Source of the DNA: DATBHM01 sp963772375 | GTDB lineage: Bacteria > Actinomycetota > UBA4738 > JACQTL01 | Length of the DNA: 64,000 nucleotides | Direction of reading: 5' to 3' | Assembly (NCBI GenBank): GCA_963772375.1 | Contig: CAVYXG010000005.1 | Location: 930,001-994,000, forward strand | Part shown: piece after piece, positions 15,632 through 23,486 of the stretch | How the letters are laid out: every line of letters begins with the position of its first letter | Numbering within the stretch: position 1 is the stretch's first letter | Notes under the pieces: generated by a model | What the model saw: only the letters and a program-made list of their open reading frames with translations | Told to the model about the DNA's origin: nothing | The model's database searches: none | Program-made: the position numbers and the translations under genes

Positions 15632-17038
15632 TCAGGCGTTCGCCGGCTGGAGCTGCCCGGCGCGGATGCGCTCGCGCCAGTACTCCTTGCCCTCCTCGGG
15701 CAGCGTGGAGATCGGGTCGTAGTACTCGTACCGGCGGGTGAGCGCCTCCGGGTCCTCGAACTCGATGCCCGTGCGGTAGTTCTTCGTCCAGTACGAGATG
15801 CCGCGTTCGCGGTCGTAGTCCTCGGTCTGGTGCACCCACCGCTTCCCCACGAACGGCACGTCGCAGATCATCCGCGGCGTGGCGAACCCGGGCAGGTATC
15901 CGAGGATGGAGTGCTGCAGCGCCTGGGTCTCCGCGACACTGGTCCGCCAGTGCTCGCTGTTGGGGATCATGTCGCACATGTAGAAGTAGTAGGGCATGAC
16001 CCGGCCGTGGTCGAGCAGTGTGAAGCACAGCTCGAGCAGGTCCTCGGTCGAGGTGTTCACCCCGCGGAGCAGCACGCCCTGGTTGCGGACGTCGCGGAAG
16101 CCCATGTCGAGCAGGCTCTTCACGGCGCGCGCCACGAGCGGCGTCACCTGCTGGGCGCAGTTGATGTGCGTGTGGACCGCCAGGTCGACGTTCCGCTCGT
16201 CCGCCTTCTTCGCCAGTCGCTCGAGGCCCTGCTGAACCTCGTCCTGCAGGAAGTGCTGCGGGATGCCCATGAGGCCCTTGGTGGCCAGGCGGATGTCGCG
16301 GATGTTGTCGATGTCCATGAGCGCGCTCACGAACTGCTCGAGCCGCTTGATCGGCAGGTTCGCGACGTCGCCGCCCGAGACCACCACGTCGCGCACCTGC
16401 GGGGTCCTCCGCAGGTAGTCGAGCATCGCGTCCCACCGCTCCTGCTGCTTGACCTCGAACTTGTACTTGAGGAACTGCGGCGTGTCGTTGCCCACCAGGT
16501 CCATCCGGGTGCAGTGGCCGCAGTACTGCGGGCACGTGCTGAGCAGCTCGGCGAGCACCTTGGTGGGGTAGCGGTGGGTGAGGCCCTCGACCGCCCACAT
16601 GTCGGCCTCGTGGAGCGAGTCGCGGGAGGCCATCGGGTGGTTCGGCCACTCGGGGTCGCGGTCGCTGTAGATCGGGGCCATGTACCGGCGGACGCGGTCG
16701 TGCCGGAGGTCGTCCACGTCCATCGTGTTGACCATCTGCGGGGGGATGAGCATGGACATCGTGGCCCGCTCCTGCTGGTCCCGCAGGATGTCCTCGTACA
16801 GCGCGTCGTCGAGGTGGTCCCCGAGGACCTTCTTGAACTCGATCAGGTTCTTCACCGAGTGGGCGCGCTGCCACTGCGCCGACTCCCACTGCTCGGTGGC
16901 CACGTCCCGGAACCCCGGGATCCGCCGCCAGTCGGGCTCGACGAACTCCCGTTCCAGCGGGTAGCGGAACGTCTGCGACGCCGCGCGGGCGCGGGTCTCC
17001 CGGTGGCCGGGGCGGTCGGGGTGGGCTCGCTCTGCCAT
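15632..17038 (-). CDS. KamA-family radical SAM protein (lysine 2,3-aminomutase-like)
   Basis: ATG 17038 has AAGGA about 8 bases upstream and gives 468 residues. The cluster motif is CPQYCGHCTRMDLVG (CxxxCxxC), followed by VVVSGGDVANLPI, VHTHINCAQQVTP and GVLLRGVNTS. These match lysine 2,3-aminomutases, which move an amino group using SAM and PLP. However, the DAPGGGGK segment that in LAM carries the PLP lysine and a substrate Asp is replaced by DVPFVGK here, with Asp and Lys one residue closer. Substrate may therefore differ from lysine. The gene is divergent from the mau-like operon. Confidence 0.8.
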   Translation of the reverse strand: MAERAHPDRPGHRETRARAASQTFRYPLEREFVEPDWRRIPGFRDVATEQWESAQWQRAHSVKNLIEFKKVLGDHLDDALYEDILRDQQERATMSMLIPPQMVNTMDVDDLRHDRVRRYMAPIYSDRDPEWPNHPMASRDSLHEADMWAVEGLTHRYPTKVLAELLSTCPQYCGHCTRMDLVGNDTPQFLKYKFEVKQQERWDAMLDYLRRTPQVRDVVVSGGDVANLPIKRLEQFVSALMDIDNIRDIRLATKGLMGIPQHFLQDEVQQGLERLAKKADERNVDLAVHTHINCAQQVTPLVARAVKSLLDMGFRDVRNQGVLLRGVNTSTEDLLELCFTLLDHGRVMPYYFYMCDMIPNSEHWRTSVAETQALQHSILGYLPGFATPRMICDVPFVGKRWVHQTEDYDRERGISYWTKNYRTGIEFEDPEALTRRYEYYDPISTLPEEGKEYWRERIRAGQLQPANA

Positions 17039-17232
17039 GGCGGGTCCTTTTGGGGATTCGATCGAATGTCGTTCGGACGCATGGCCATGATATCGAGAAC
17101 CGTCCGTCGAAATCCAGTCCGAACCGAAGGTTTGTTCGGTGCGAGGCCCGAAACCGGTTCGACCGCGTGGGGACGCCGGCCCCCGTGGAACGAGCGTTCG
17201 CGTCGCTCGCAACCTCGGATGCAGGTCCTGAG

Positions 17233-17260
17233 TTGACCCGCGGGTCCTCATCGGTAGGGT
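17233..17260 (+). promoter_or_regulatory. Housekeeping-type promoter of the mau-like operon
   Basis: TTGACC (17233-17238) and TAGGGT (17255-17260) are separated by 16 bases, a good SigA-type match. The predicted transcription start falls at or near ATG 17268. Confidence 0.6.
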
Positions 17261-17267
17261 TGTCGCG

Positions 17268-17327
17268 ATGGTTCCCGCGAGTCCACCGGAACTCCGTCCG
17301 ACGCCGTTCGCCCCGGAGGGCCGGTAG
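17268..17327 (+). CDS. Possible leaderless leader peptide, 19 aa
   Basis: ATG 17268 lies 7 bases after the -10 box, as in leaderless mRNAs. The frame MVPASPPELRPTPFAPEGR ends at TAG 17325-17327, three bases before the mauE-like start. It is Pro-rich (6 of 19). Because the stop almost touches the next ATG, it could couple translation by reinitiation, or it may be chance; conservation would decide. Confidence 0.35.
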   Translation: MVPASPPELRPTPFAPEGR

Positions 17328-17330
17328 CGG

Positions 17331-17909
17331 ATGCTCGCCGCGCCGTTCTATCTGGCCGCCGGCCTCCTGATCGCCTCGGGCGTCGGCAAGATCGTGCGGC
17401 CGGCCCCCGCCGTGGACGCGCTCGCGGCCGCCGGGCTCCCGGGCCCTCCCGTCGCGGCGCGGGCGCTGGGCGTCGTCGAGGTGCTGACCGGGGCCGCCGC
17501 CCTGTGGCGCCCGAGTATCGCCACGGCGCTCGCCGTGGGAGTCCTGTACCTCGCGTTCGCGCTGTTCCTCCTCCGGCTGATCCAGCGTGGAGGGGCCACG
17601 ACGTGCGGGTGCGTCGGCTCGGGCGAGGCGCCGCCGAGCCGGCTGCACGTGACGCTCGACCTGGCCGCCGCCGCGGTCGCCGCGGCCGTCGCCGTGTTGG
17701 GTGTGCCCTCCCTGGGGTCGGCGGTGGCCGCCTCGCCGCTGGCCGGCGTGCCCCTCGTGGTCGGGCTGCTGGGTGCAGCCGTGCTGCTCGCGATCGCGGT
17801 GGTGGAGGTCCCCCGGGCGTGGGGCTCGTACCGCCCGGGCCACGACGACCACGTCCACGCGACCCCGCCGGGTCCCCGGCCGATCGCGTTGGTGGAGCGG
17901 CCCCGGTGA
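17331..17909 (+). CDS. MauE-like/DoxX-like membrane protein
   Basis: The 192-residue protein has about five hydrophobic segments (near residues 2-20, 40-58, 64-84, 103-122, 135-158) and a CGCVG motif at a membrane boundary. This pattern fits MauE, a membrane protein required for methylamine dehydrogenase maturation together with the thioredoxin MauD. A GGAGGG purine run at 17313-17318 precedes ATG 17331. Its stop overlaps the start of the MauA-like gene (GTGA). The end carries a His-rich HDDHVHATPP tail. MauE and DoxX share a fold, so context is what favours MauE. Confidence 0.7.
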   Translation: MLAAPFYLAAGLLIASGVGKIVRPAPAVDALAAAGLPGPPVAARALGVVEVLTGAAALWRPSIATALAVGVLYLAFALFLLRLIQRGGATTCGCVGSGEAPPSRLHVTLDLAAAAVAAAVAVLGVPSLGSAVAASPLAGVPLVVGLLGAAVLLAIAVVEVPRAWGSYRPGHDDHVHATPPGPRPIALVERPR

Positions 17910-18478
17910 CCGAACGGCTCGCGCGCGCCGCGTCCCGGGTGCTCGCCCGGCGGACGTCCCGGCGGGGGTTCCTCACCAAGGTGGCGCTGGTCGGGTCGGC
18001 CATCGCGGTGGCGCCGGTGCGGTTCCTCACCCGGCCGGTCTCGGCGCGGGAGCTCGTGTACTGCCCCCAGTGCAGCGGGGGGCTGTGCTGCGACGGCTGG
18101 ACGATCTTCTGCTGCACGATCAACGGCGGGTCGAACGAGTGCCCGCCCGATACGTACATGGGCGGCTGGTGGAAGTGCACCGACTACCGGGGGAGCGGCG
18201 CCTGCTCCGCCGAGGGGTTCCGGTACTACGTCGACTGCAACCGGACGCCGGGCGCGTCGTGCCCGCACGGCTGCCACTGCACGTTCGACGACTGCAGCCA
18301 GCGGAGGACGTGCTGCAACGTGTTCCGGTACGGCCAGTGCAACACCGAGGTGGCCGGGGTCACCGAGGTCGTGTGCCGGGTGGTCAGGTGCGAGAGCCCC
18401 TCGAAGCTGTACGTGACCTGCGGCAGCACGCTGAAGGTGGAGAACGCGGTGTGCAGCCACGAGGCTGGCTGCCTGTAG
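17906..18478 (+). CDS. Tat-exported Cys-rich protein resembling methylamine dehydrogenase light chain (MauA-like)
   Basis: The GTG start overlaps the mauE-like stop. A Tat signal (TSRRGFLTKVALVGSAIAVA) is followed by about 140 residues with 22 cysteines. By eye, DGWTIFCCTINGGSNECPPD, a Trp-Trp-Lys-Cys, and DCNRTPGASCPHGCHC align with the light chains of methylamine and aromatic amine dehydrogenases (DGFICSCCGG-TCPPG, W-x-x-x-C, DCC-CGRCxC). In those enzymes two Trp form the TTQ cofactor. Here one Trp region is kept (WW), but the second TTQ Trp, normally in a WC pair, aligns with Val-Cys (TEVVCR). A classical TTQ therefore seems impossible. The protein may use another cofactor or be structural. 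Confidence 0.6.
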   Translation: MTERLARAASRVLARRTSRRGFLTKVALVGSAIAVAPVRFLTRPVSARELVYCPQCSGGLCCDGWTIFCCTINGGSNECPPDTYMGGWWKCTDYRGSGACSAEGFRYYVDCNRTPGASCPHGCHCTFDDCSQRRTCCNVFRYGQCNTEVAGVTEVVCRVVRCESPSKLYVTCGSTLKVENAVCSHEAGCL

Positions 18479-18491
18479 GAGGGTGCCTTCG

Positions 18492-19211
18492 ATGAACGTC
18501 CTGGTGGGGATCGAGACAGTGCTGCTGGTGGTGGTCGGCCTCCTGCTGGTCGGGGTGCTCCGGAGCCACGCGGAGCTCCTCCGTCGGCTGGACTCCGGGC
18601 AGCAGCCGACGCCCGCGGGGCCCCGGCTGGTCGAGGGTCTCCCGGAGCCGCCGTCGCGCGATGCCGCTGAGGCGTTCGACGTCGCAGGCACCACGCTCGC
18701 CGGCGACGCCGTGAAGGTCGCCGTCGCCGGCGCGTCGGGGTCGACCCTGCTGGCGTTCCTGTCGAGCGGGTGCCTGTCGTGCGGGGCGTTCTGGGAGGCG
18801 TTCGGCTCGGGGGTCGAGGTCCCCGGCGGCGCCCGCGTGGTCATCGTGACCAAGGACACGGCGTTCGAGAGCCCGTCGAAGCTGCTGGAGCTGGCCCCGG
18901 ACGGGGTTCCGGTGGTGATGTCATCGGAGGCCTGGGAGCGCTACGGCGTGGCCGGCTCGCCGTACTTCGTCCTGGCGGACGGCCCGAGTGGGCGGGTCCG
19001 CGGCGAGGGAACCGCGACCTCCTGGCCGCAGGTGGCCTCGCTGCTCCGGGACGCCATCACGGACTCGGCGCTGGCGGCCGGGCGTGCCGAGCGTCCGGCG
19101 GGCGACGCGGCCTCGCGGCTGGCCCGGGCCGACGGAGAGCTCGCGTCGGCCGGGATCGGGCCCGGGCATCCCAGTCTGTACGCCGCCGAGGGCGACGATG
19201 GGAAGCGGTGA
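18492..19211 (+). CDS. MauD-like membrane-anchored thioredoxin-fold protein
   Basis: AGGAGGG at 18477-18483 sits 8 bases before ATG 18492, which fixes the start. The 239-residue protein has one N-terminal membrane helix (about residues 4-22) and a thioredoxin-like domain with the redox motif SSGCLSCGAFW (CxxC as CLSC) and a cis-Pro-like GSPYFVLAD. MauD is needed to form the many disulphides of the MADH light chain, so this protein is the obvious oxidant or isomerase for the 22-cysteine product just upstream. The C-terminal 50 residues are low complexity. Confidence 0.75.
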   Translation: MNVLVGIETVLLVVVGLLLVGVLRSHAELLRRLDSGQQPTPAGPRLVEGLPEPPSRDAAEAFDVAGTTLAGDAVKVAVAGASGSTLLAFLSSGCLSCGAFWEAFGSGVEVPGGARVVIVTKDTAFESPSKLLELAPDGVPVVMSSEAWERYGVAGSPYFVLADGPSGRVRGEGTATSWPQVASLLRDAITDSALAAGRAERPAGDAASRLARADGELASAGIGPGHPSLYAAEGDDGKR

Positions 19212-19278
19212 GGCGCTGGTCGGGTTCGGCGTCGCGCTGGCGGCCGTGGCGGGCCTGCGCTCGGCCTGGTCGCCCTGA
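19198..19278 (+). CDS. Possible 26-aa hydrophobic peptide
   Basis: ATG 19198 opens MGSGEALVGFGVALAAVAGL and ends at TGA 19278, overlapping the end of the MauD-like gene by 14 bases in another frame. It is one short hydrophobic helix. No clear ribosome binding site is seen, so this is tentative. Confidence 0.25.
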   Translation: MGSGEALVGFGVALAAVAGLRSAWSP

Positions 19279-19287
19279 GGAGAGTCG

Positions 19288-19890
19288 ATGCTGGGGAGCA
19301 TCAACCCGCTCGGGGAGCGGGGCAGGGGATCGAGGTGGGGCGTGACGGCGTCGTGGTTCGCCGTCGCCTCGGTCGTTGCGGGGGCGGCGTTCGGGCTGGT
19401 TCTGGGCGCCGCCGGGTCCGTCGTCCTGGGGTCGGTCGACGCGGCCGTCCGCCTGGCCACGTTCGCCGTGCTGGTGCTCGCCGGGACGGCGCTCGACCTG
19501 CGCGTCGGGGGGCTGCACCTGCCGAGCATCCACCGGCAGGTGAACGAGGACTGGCTCGGCCGGTACCGGGGCTGGGTGGTCGGTGCGGGATTCGGCGCCC
19601 AGCTCGGTGTCGGCGTGGCGACGATCGTGACCACCTCGGCCGTGTACGCGACGCTCGCCACCGCCGTGCTGGTCGCCTCGCCGGCGGCCGGGCTCGCGAT
19701 CGGCGCCGCGTTCGGCGCGACGCGGGGCGCGTCCCTGCTGGGCGCGGCCGGGGCGGACGACCCCGCGTCGGTGGCTGCGCTCGACGCGCGGTTCCGGCGG
19801 TGGGAGGGCCCGGCCCGGACGGCCGCGGTCGCCGCGCAGGTCACGCTGGCGGCCGGTGCCGTCGCCGTCGTGGCGGGGTCGCTGGGATGA
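19288..19890 (+). CDS. Integral membrane protein of the mau-like operon, unknown function
   Basis: The 200-residue product has about five transmembrane segments (near residues 20-42, 50-68, 95-118, 120-140, 175-198) and conserved-looking RQVNEDWLGRYRGWVVGAGF before the third segment. GGAG lies about 6 bases upstream of the ATG. In mau clusters a membrane protein MauF occupies this kind of place, but no sequence match to MauF is claimed. The stop overlaps the next start by four bases (ATGA). Confidence 0.65.
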   Translation: MLGSINPLGERGRGSRWGVTASWFAVASVVAGAAFGLVLGAAGSVVLGSVDAAVRLATFAVLVLAGTALDLRVGGLHLPSIHRQVNEDWLGRYRGWVVGAGFGAQLGVGVATIVTTSAVYATLATAVLVASPAAGLAIGAAFGATRGASLLGAAGADDPASVAALDARFRRWEGPARTAAVAAQVTLAAGAVAVVAGSLG

Positions 19891-20333
19891 GGCTCCGGGC
19901 GCACGCGCTGGCGGTGGACCTCCCGGCGAAGTGGGAGGGTCGGATCTTCCGCCACGCCGGCGGCGAGCCCACGATGCACGCCGCGAACTTCGCCCTGCCG
20001 TCCGAGGACGGCGACTACGGCGCCCGGGCGACGGGCGCCATGGGCCGGGGTGGGGCGTTCGTCGCCATCACGGAGTTCGAACCGGAGCTGGCCAACGAGC
20101 CGCTGTTCCACCGGGGCGGGTTGCCCCGGAAGCTCCACGCGGCGGATCTCCACCCGAGGTCGATGATGCGTCCCCGGCCGGGATTCGCCGGCGTGCAGCG
20201 GTTCTTCCATGACCGGGGGCGGGCGTTCTGCCTGTACGTGGTCGTCGGGAACGAGCCCAGCCGCAGCGGGCTGTGCCACGTCGTGAGCGAGGTCCTGGCC
20301 TCCGTGGAGATCGACCGGCGGCCGCAGACGTGA
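19887..20333 (+). CDS. Conserved-looking hypothetical protein, 148 aa
   Basis: This gene overlaps both neighbours by four bases, so it belongs firmly to the operon. The product is soluble, with no signal peptide or membrane helix. Features include an N-terminal LPAKWEGRIFRH and a C-terminal RAFCLYVVVGNEP, which suggests an alpha/beta domain. I do not recognise a family. It probably acts in the cytoplasm on maturation or sensing for the exported partners. Confidence 0.6.
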   Translation: MRLRAHALAVDLPAKWEGRIFRHAGGEPTMHAANFALPSEDGDYGARATGAMGRGGAFVAITEFEPELANEPLFHRGGLPRKLHAADLHPRSMMRPRPGFAGVQRFFHDRGRAFCLYVVVGNEPSRSGLCHVVSEVLASVEIDRRPQT

Positions 20334-22003
20334 GGGTCGCCGCCCGTGCGGTGCTGGCGGTGGCGGTCGCCGCCGCGACCCTGGCCGCCGCGCCGTCCCA
20401 CGCCGCGGCCACGAGCGGCATGATCGCGTTCGACGTCGGGACCGGAAGCAACTGGAACATCGCCGTGGCGCGGCCGGACGGCACGGGCATGCGGCTGATC
20501 ACGTCGGACTCCGCCGACGACTTCAACCCGTCGTTCTCGCCGGATGGGACGCGTGTCGCGTTCGAGAGCCGCCGGAGCGGCGGAGGCGACATCTACGTGA
20601 TCGGGGCCAACGGGTCCGGCCTCCGCCGGCTGACGGCGTTCGGCGGGTTCGACGGCCAGCCCTCGTGGTCGCCGGACGGATCGCGGATCGCGTTCACCAG
20701 CACCGCGGGCGGGACGCTCGGGATCTGGACGGTCCACCCGGACGGCTCGGGGCTCCAGCGGCTCACGTCGTCCGTCGCGGAGAACCTCATGCCGTCGTGG
20801 TCCCCGGACGGCGGGCGGATCGCGTTCACCACCAACCGCACCCTGTCCTCGGACATCGCGGTGATGAACGCCGACGGCTCCAACCAGCACCGGGTCACCG
20901 AGACGCCCGGCGCGGCCGACGCCGAGCCGACGTGGTCGCCGGACGGGACGAGCATCGCGTTCGAGAGCAACCGGAACGGCTCGTACGACATCCTGGCGAT
21001 GAACGCCGACGGTTCGGGCCAGCACCGGGTGGCCGGAGGCTCGGCCAACGACACCTCGCCGTCGTGGTCGCCGGACGGGTCGGAGATCCTGTTCTCGAGC
21101 ACCCGGACGGGGGGCGGCGACCTGTACGCCGTCCATCCCGACGGCGGCGGGCTCACCCGGATCACGTCGTCGCCTTCGACCGAGGACGACCCGGCGTGGG
21201 TGCCGGCCGTTCCGCAGGAGATCGCATTCTCGGGCGGCGCGACGGGCGGCGGCGACCTCTACGTCGCGACCGTCGGGGGCGGCGCGCGCCGGCTCACCAC
21301 CGGCCCGACGCTCGACGCGCACCCGTCGTGGTCGCCGGACGGCTCGCGGATCGCGTTCGAGAGCCTCCGGACGGGCGCCGGTGACGTGTACACGATCCCG
21401 GCCGGCGGGGGGCCGGCGCACCGCATGACGCTCGGGCATTCCCTCGACGGCTCGCCGTCGTGGTCGCCGGACGGGTCGCGGATCGCGTTCGAGAGCGACC
21501 GGAGCGGCGGCGGCGACATCTACTCGATCGCGCCGAACCATTCGAGCCTCCGGCGGCTCACCGACGATCCCTCGTTCGAAGGCGACCCCGCGTGGGGGCC
21601 CGGCTCATCGGGGATCGCGTTCGCCGGCGACCGTCGTGGGACCATGGACATCTGGACGATGCGGGCGGACGGCTCGCACCGCCGGCAGCTGACGACCAAC
21701 CCCTCCGCCGACTCCCATCCAGCGTGGTCGCCCGACGGCACGCGGATCGCGTTCCAGCGGGTCCACGACGGCAACACCGACGTGTTCGTCGTCACGGTGG
21801 CGACCCGCAAGGTGCGGCGGCTGACGACCGACGCGGCGTTTGACGGCGAGCCCGCGTGGGATCCGAACGGGCGCATCGCGTTCGTCAGCACGCGATCGAA
21901 GAACCGCGAGATCTGGAGCATCCAGCCGAACGGCACCGGCCTCGCCCCGGTCCTGCGACACACGGGCCCGGACGTCGACCCGGCGTGGGCGCCCGCTCCG
22001 TGA
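20330..22003 (+). CDS. Exported TolB-like beta-propeller protein (PD40/WD40-like repeats)
   Basis: The GTG start overlaps the previous stop (GTGA). A signal peptide of about 25 residues (VAVAAATLAAAPSHAAA) precedes about eleven full repeats of the form PSWSPDGSRIAFES, plus partial ones at both ends, across the 557 residues. These are PD40 propeller blades as in TolB. Methylamine dehydrogenase is a complex of a TTQ light chain with a seven-bladed propeller heavy chain (MauB). A propeller closing an operon with MauE, MauA-like and MauD-like genes therefore looks like a functional counterpart of MauB, though not by sequence homology. A generic sugar- or protein-binding role is also possible. Confidence 0.75.
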   Translation: MRVAARAVLAVAVAAATLAAAPSHAAATSGMIAFDVGTGSNWNIAVARPDGTGMRLITSDSADDFNPSFSPDGTRVAFESRRSGGGDIYVIGANGSGLRRLTAFGGFDGQPSWSPDGSRIAFTSTAGGTLGIWTVHPDGSGLQRLTSSVAENLMPSWSPDGGRIAFTTNRTLSSDIAVMNADGSNQHRVTETPGAADAEPTWSPDGTSIAFESNRNGSYDILAMNADGSGQHRVAGGSANDTSPSWSPDGSEILFSSTRTGGGDLYAVHPDGGGLTRITSSPSTEDDPAWVPAVPQEIAFSGGATGGGDLYVATVGGGARRLTTGPTLDAHPSWSPDGSRIAFESLRTGAGDVYTIPAGGGPAHRMTLGHSLDGSPSWSPDGSRIAFESDRSGGGDIYSIAPNHSSLRRLTDDPSFEGDPAWGPGSSGIAFAGDRRGTMDIWTMRADGSHRRQLTTNPSADSHPAWSPDGTRIAFQRVHDGNTDVFVVTVATRKVRRLTTDAAFDGEPAWDPNGRIAFVSTRSKNREIWSIQPNGTGLAPVLRHTGPDVDPAWAPAP

Positions 22004-22020
22004 ACCGCCGCCCGCGACGT

Positions 22021-22026
22021 TAGGCT
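22021..22026 (+). promoter_or_regulatory. -10-like box TAGGCT for the FAH gene
   Basis: TAGGCT stands 10 bases upstream of ATG 22037 with no Shine-Dalgarno sequence between, consistent with a leaderless transcript separate from the propeller gene. Confidence 0.4.
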
Positions 22027-22036
22027 CGGCTCCGCG

Positions 22037-22975
22037 ATGCGGTGGGCGGCGTTCCGGGGTGCGGACGGCGAGGAGCGGCTGGGCGTGGTGCTCGGCGAGA
22101 CCATCAGCGCCCTCGAGCCCGGCCTGCGGCTGACCGACCTGCTCGGAGACGACGGGACGCGGCTGCGGGAGGCCGGCGAGCGCGCGACGACCGACCCCGC
22201 GGGGACGTTCGCGCTCGGCGAGGTCGTGCTCCTGCCGCCGATCTCGAGGCCCCCGTCGGTCCGGGACTTCTACGCGTTCGAACAGCACGTGAAGACCGCC
22301 CGCCAGCGGCGCGGCCTGGAGATGGACCCCGACTGGTACGAGCTGCCGGTGTTCTACTTCTCGAACCCCGCCGCGGTGATCGGGCCGGACGACGACGTGG
22401 CGGTGCCCCCCGGCTCGTCGCAGCTCGACTTCGAGCTGGAGGTGGCGGCCGTGGTGGGCCTGCGCGGGAGCGACCTCCGGCCCGGGGAGGCCGAACGCCA
22501 CATCGCCGGGTTCACCGTGATGAACGACTGGAGCGCGCGCGACGTGCAGCGTCGGGAGATGAAGCTCAGCATGGGGCCGGTGAAGGGCAAGGACTTCGCG
22601 ACGTCGCTGGGGCCGTTCCTCGTCACGCCCGACGAGCTCGAACCGTACCGGAGCGGCCGCGCGTTCGACCTCCGGATGACGGCGTCGGTGAACGGTCGCG
22701 GGTACAGCGACGCGTCGCTCGCGGACATCTACTGGTCGTTCGGGGAGATTCTCGCGTACGCCAGTCGGGGGACCGAGCTGGTGCCGGGCGACGTCGTCGG
22801 GAGCGGGACATGCGGCACCGGATGCATCCTCGAGCTGTCGCTGGTGCACGGCGACGATGCGTACCCGTGGCTGCAACCCGGCGACGAGGTGACGCTCGAG
22901 GTCGAACACCTGGGCGCGCAGCGCTCCCAGGTCGTCGAGGGGCGGCCGGTGGTGCCGCTGCGGGAGGCGAGATGA
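22037..22975 (+). CDS. Fumarylacetoacetate hydrolase family protein
   Basis: The 312-residue product has the FAH C-terminal fold: RDFYAFEQHV, YFSNPAAVIGPDDDV, the metal-binding DFELEVAAVVG (two acidic ligands) and NDWSARDVQRREM, then the KGKDFATSLGPFLV region and GSGTCGTGCILEL. FAH proteins cleave C-C bonds of beta-diketo acids or decarboxylate them in aromatic degradation. Length fits the family with an N-terminal extension domain of about 75 residues. Its stop overlaps the DinB-like gene (ATGA), so both are one unit. Confidence 0.88.
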   Translation: MRWAAFRGADGEERLGVVLGETISALEPGLRLTDLLGDDGTRLREAGERATTDPAGTFALGEVVLLPPISRPPSVRDFYAFEQHVKTARQRRGLEMDPDWYELPVFYFSNPAAVIGPDDDVAVPPGSSQLDFELEVAAVVGLRGSDLRPGEAERHIAGFTVMNDWSARDVQRREMKLSMGPVKGKDFATSLGPFLVTPDELEPYRSGRAFDLRMTASVNGRGYSDASLADIYWSFGEILAYASRGTELVPGDVVGSGTCGTGCILELSLVHGDDAYPWLQPGDEVTLEVEHLGAQRSQVVEGRPVVPLREAR

Positions 22976-23469
22976 CGACGGGACCGGCGGAGGGATTCCT
23001 GGAACGGCTGGAGGCCGCGCGGGCGCACGTGGAACGCCTCGCCGAGGCGACCCCGCCGGCGGGCGCGCTCACGGATGCCGACGAACCCTCCGGCGAACGC
23101 TGGGAGTGGGGTCAGGTCTGGGGGCACACGGCCGAGTTCCCCGGGTACTGGACGGCCCGGGTCCGCGAGGTGCTCGCGCAGCCGGCCTCGGCCGACCCCG
23201 TCCCGTTCGGCCGGTCGCGGACCGACCCCGTCCGGCTCGCGGCGATCGAAGGCGGCCGTGGCCTGTCCGCCGAGCAGGTGATCGTGCCCCTGCGGGCCGA
23301 CCTCGACGACGTCCGCGACCTGCTCGCCGACATGAACGACGCCGACTGGAAACGGCGCGTCCACCACCAGGTGCTCGGCGAGATGGACATGCCGCGCGTG
23401 TTCGAGGTCTTCCTGGTCGGACACCTCGAGGAACACGCGAACCAGCTCGACGGCCTGGTGGCCGGCTGA
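22972..23469 (+). CDS. DinB/mycothiol-dependent maleylpyruvate isomerase-like four-helix protein
   Basis: The 165-residue product is mostly helical and carries metal-ligand positions typical of DinB-like proteins: WGHTAEFPG near residue 50 and the late VGHLEEHANQLDG. The family includes thiol-dependent S-transferases and maleylpyruvate isomerase. Four-base overlap with the FAH gene suggests joint action on an aromatic or keto-acid intermediate, since maleylpyruvate isomerase and FAH-type hydrolase act in sequence in gentisate breakdown. That pathway assignment is inference; no ring-cleavage dioxygenase is nearby. Confidence 0.72.
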   Translation: MTTGPAEGFLERLEAARAHVERLAEATPPAGALTDADEPSGERWEWGQVWGHTAEFPGYWTARVREVLAQPASADPVPFGRSRTDPVRLAAIEGGRGLSAEQVIVPLRADLDDVRDLLADMNDADWKRRVHHQVLGEMDMPRVFEVFLVGHLEEHANQLDGLVAG

Positions 23470-23486
23470 CCCATGGAGTCAGCCGA

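Noticed and set aside
17041..17232. Short palindromes such as TTCGATCGAA upstream of the KamA-like gene as operators
   Set aside because: They are short, unlike each other and not repeated near other genes, so chance cannot be excluded.
20560..21970. Regular repeats that look like a direct-repeat array
   Set aside because: They are in frame and encode PD40 propeller blades; spacing and sequence vary as in coding repeats, unlike CRISPR.
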